A stretch of 7,422 nt of DNA, from positions 1-7,422 of the forward strand of contig JBKBMT010000101.1 in assembly GCA_046295655.1 (NCBI GenBank), in the 5' to 3' direction. This DNA is from JBKBMT01 sp046295655. GTDB taxonomy: Bacteria > Pseudomonadota > Alphaproteobacteria > Rhodobacterales > Rhodobacteraceae. Each line of letters begins with the position of its first letter. Position 1 is the stretch's first letter. Shown here piece after piece: positions 5,933 to 7,422 of the stretch. The position numbers and the translations under genes are program-made. The notes beneath the pieces were generated by a model that saw nothing but the letters and a program-made list of their open reading frames with translations, ran no database searches and was not told the DNA's origin.

Positions 5933-7204
5933 ATGGCACGGATCCGAAACACGCCCGGATTGCAGACCACGCAACGGCTCTCGCTGAGTGCGGGGATGCG
6001 CGAGGCGCTCGACATCTTGCGGATGTCGAACCGGGAACTGGCCGAGTTCCTCGAAGCCGCCGCTGCGCGGGTGCCGGGGCTGGAGGTGGCGCCACTTGCG
6101 GGCACGGTCGGCCGGGCCGGTGCGTCCGTCAGCCGGGGAGGGCGGGTTCCGGCGCGGGGTTCCGCAGAGCTTGCAGTGCCTCAGGCCGAGCCGGCAGGCG
6201 CCCTTCCCGGCCTCTATGCCCATGTGATGGCGTGGATCGAGCGGCGCATACCCGCGTCCGATCGCGCCGTCGCATGCGCCTTTGCGGAAGCGCTTGAACC
6301 AAGCGGGTGGCTTGGCAGCGATCTGGCGACGATCTCGGCGGCGGCCGGCGTGCCGGTCCGACGCGGGGCGGCGGTTCTGACGCTGCTGCAACGGATCGAA
6401 CCGGCCGGCCTATTTGCCCGCGATCTCGCCGAATGTCTGCGGCTTCAGGCAGAGGATGCTGGTCTGCTGGATCCGGCCATGTCGGCTGTCCTCGATCGGC
6501 TGGATCTGGTTGCGCGCCAGGATCTGGCAGAGATCGCGCGGCGCAGCGGCCTGCCCGTCGATGCCTTGGCTGCGGCAGTGCGGGTGCTGCGCGGGTTCGA
6601 CCCCAAGCCGGGGGCGCGGTTTGCGCCAGATGCCGTGCCGCTCGGCCCGCCGGAGCTGATCGCCCAGCCAGGACCGGAGGGCTGGATCGCCGCAATCAAC
6701 CCGGACGGCCTGATGGGGCTGCGCGTGCGACCCGGCGCGGGCGGCGGCGCCAGCGCCGAAGCCGCACGCATCAGCGCGATGATCGCGCGACGGAACGCGA
6801 CGCTTCAGGCGATCGCGGCAGAGATCCTCGCCCGGCAGGGCGTCGCGCTCGACCATGGCCGTGGGCGGCTTCTGCCGCTGACCAGGCGCGCCGTGGCCGA
6901 GACGCTGGGCCTGTCGCCCAGCACGGTCAGCAGGGCGATCGAGGGCGCGAGAATCGTGACCCCGCTCGGCGTGATGCGGCTTGCAGACTTCTTTCCTGCA
7001 GCCCTTTCCGGCGATACGTCGTCCGCCGCCGCACAGTCCCTGCTCCGCCGGCTGGTGGCCGAAGAAGACCGACACCTCCCGCTGACCGACGCGCAACTGG
7101 CCAGGGCGCTCGCCGATGCCGGTATCCCCGTCTCGCGCCGGACGGTCGTCAAGTATCGCGACCGGCTCGGCATTGCGCCGCGGCATTTGCGCCGGCGCAG
7201 TTAG
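5933..7204 (+). CDS. rpoN: RNA polymerase sigma-54 factor (short, divergent)
   Basis: This 423-residue protein is a sigma-54 factor, which directs RNA polymerase to -24/-12 promoters and needs an AAA+ activator. Region I is about 8-50 (LQTTQRLSLSAGM, then ALDILRMSNRELAEFL), with fewer Gln than usual and VPGLEV in place of the common NPLLE. Region II (about 51-90) is short and not acidic: 3 acidic against 4 basic residues. The core-binding part includes LQRIEPAGLFARDLAECLRLQ (152-172) and LRGFDPKPGARF (219-230). RNATLQAIAAEIL (287-299) leads to the helix-turn-helix VAETLGLSPSTVSRAI (321-336) and TPLGVMRLADFF (343-354). The RpoN box is SRRTVVKYRD (401-410). The ATG at 5933 follows GGGAGG and matches the family N-terminus; a TTG at 5882 is open but unsupported. 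The gene is not next to lptB, hpf or ptsN, so it may be an accessory copy, as known in Rhodobacter sphaeroides. The right-hand IS begins at or beside its stop codon. Confidence 0.93.
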   Translation: MARIRNTPGLQTTQRLSLSAGMREALDILRMSNRELAEFLEAAAARVPGLEVAPLAGTVGRAGASVSRGGRVPARGSAELAVPQAEPAGALPGLYAHVMAWIERRIPASDRAVACAFAEALEPSGWLGSDLATISAAAGVPVRRGAAVLTLLQRIEPAGLFARDLAECLRLQAEDAGLLDPAMSAVLDRLDLVARQDLAEIARRSGLPVDALAAAVRVLRGFDPKPGARFAPDAVPLGPPELIAQPGPEGWIAAINPDGLMGLRVRPGAGGGASAEAARISAMIARRNATLQAIAAEILARQGVALDHGRGRLLPLTRRAVAETLGLSPSTVSRAIEGARIVTPLGVMRLADFFPAALSGDTSSAAAQSLLRRLVAEEDRHLPLTDAQLARALADAGIPVSRRTVVKYRDRLGIAPRHLRRRS

Positions 7205-7215
7205 GGTCAGGACCC
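7204..7215. repeat. short inverted repeat at the left IS end
   Basis: GGGTC-AG-GACCC overlaps the last base of the rpoN stop codon and starts the putative IS. Such sub-terminal dyads are common at IS ends. The matching right end lies outside the window, so the terminal inverted repeat cannot be confirmed. Confidence 0.35.
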
Positions 7216-7422
7216 ATTGATATGCTTGAGGCTTCCCGGCCTGCGTGATTCAAGCTCCCGCACTGACGGGGGTGGAGATGAGCAACCTTTTCTGGCTGAC
7301 CGACGAGCAGATGGAGCGGTTGAAGCCGTTCTTCCCGAAGAGCCATGGCAAGCCGCGGGTCGATGACCGACGTGTGCTAAGCGGCATAATCTTCATCAAT
7401 CGCAATGGTTTGCGGTGGTGTG
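7205..7422 (+). mobile_element. left end of an IS5-family insertion sequence (partial)
   Basis: The element is inferred from its transposase. Its left boundary is placed next to TTAG (7201-7204), which fits the pyrimidine-TA-purine targets used by several IS5-family groups. The 73 bp before the transposase ATG hold a GGGTC/GACCC dyad and a GCTTGA (7224-7229) / TCAAGC (7250-7255) inverted pair. The right end is beyond the window, so the exact terminus and target duplication are unverified. Confidence 0.65.
7278..7422 (+). CDS. IS5-family transposase, N-terminal part
   Basis: The frame is open from the ATG at 7278 to the right edge, giving 48 codons. The start MSNLFWLTDEQM (1-12), then PFFPKSHGKPRVDDRRVLSG (18-37), then IIFINRNGLRW (38-48... 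edge) is the characteristic N-terminus of IS5-family transposases (DUF4096-like region) found widely in alphaproteobacteria. The DDE catalytic residues lie beyond the edge. GGTGGAG at 7271-7277 directly abuts the ATG, so ribosome binding may be weak, as is usual for transposases. Many relatives are split in two frames joined by frameshifting; that cannot be tested here. Its sequence is visibly richer in A and T than the host genes, which fits an imported element. Confidence 0.88.
   Translation, partial: MSNLFWLTDEQMERLKPFFPKSHGKPRVDDRRVLSGIIFINRNGLRWC

Noticed and set aside
5934..5950. TGGCACG at the rpoN start, resembling a sigma-54 -24 element (possible autoregulation)
   Set aside because: No TTGC-like -12 element occurs at the required spacing, and the site lies inside the coding sequence.

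Overview
The window is high-GC, GC3-rich DNA. It looks like an alphaproteobacterium, most likely of the Rhodobacterales/Paracoccaceae type. That placement rests on codon use, on the style of the glutaryl-CoA dehydrogenase and ALDH7 proteins, and on a short divergent sigma-54; it is an inference without any database search.

Left part (1-4878, minus strand): one tightly packed four-gene operon, read right to left. The order is gcdH (glutaryl-CoA dehydrogenase), a single-chain alpha+beta fused 2-oxoacid dehydrogenase E1, a FabD-like acyltransferase with altered active-site motifs, and the first 131 codons of an ALDH7-family aldehyde dehydrogenase (AmaB / alpha-aminoadipate semialdehyde dehydrogenase type), which runs off the left edge. 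The last three genes are joined by ATGA stop/start overlaps. ALDH7 makes 2-aminoadipate from the lysine-derived semialdehyde, and GcdH turns glutaryl-CoA into crotonyl-CoA. The E1 between them is therefore a good candidate for the missing 2-oxoadipate-to-glutaryl-CoA decarboxylation. No E2, E3 or aminoadipate aminotransferase is visible here. The acyltransferase-like partner of the E1 is the most interesting part of the window.

Middle (4879-5869): a 94-bp divergent control region with two clear dyads separates gcdH from a plus-strand LysR-type regulator. This matches the gcdR-gcdH arrangement known from pseudomonads, so the regulator probably controls the lysine/glutarate operon and itself.

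Right part (5933-7422): a short, divergent rpoN (sigma-54) gene lies outside the usual lptB-rpoN-hpf-ptsN setting. An IS5-family insertion sequence follows; its left end seems to begin at the rpoN stop codon, and its transposase runs off the right edge. There are no tRNA, rRNA or CRISPR features, and no gene-free stretch exceeds 100 bases.
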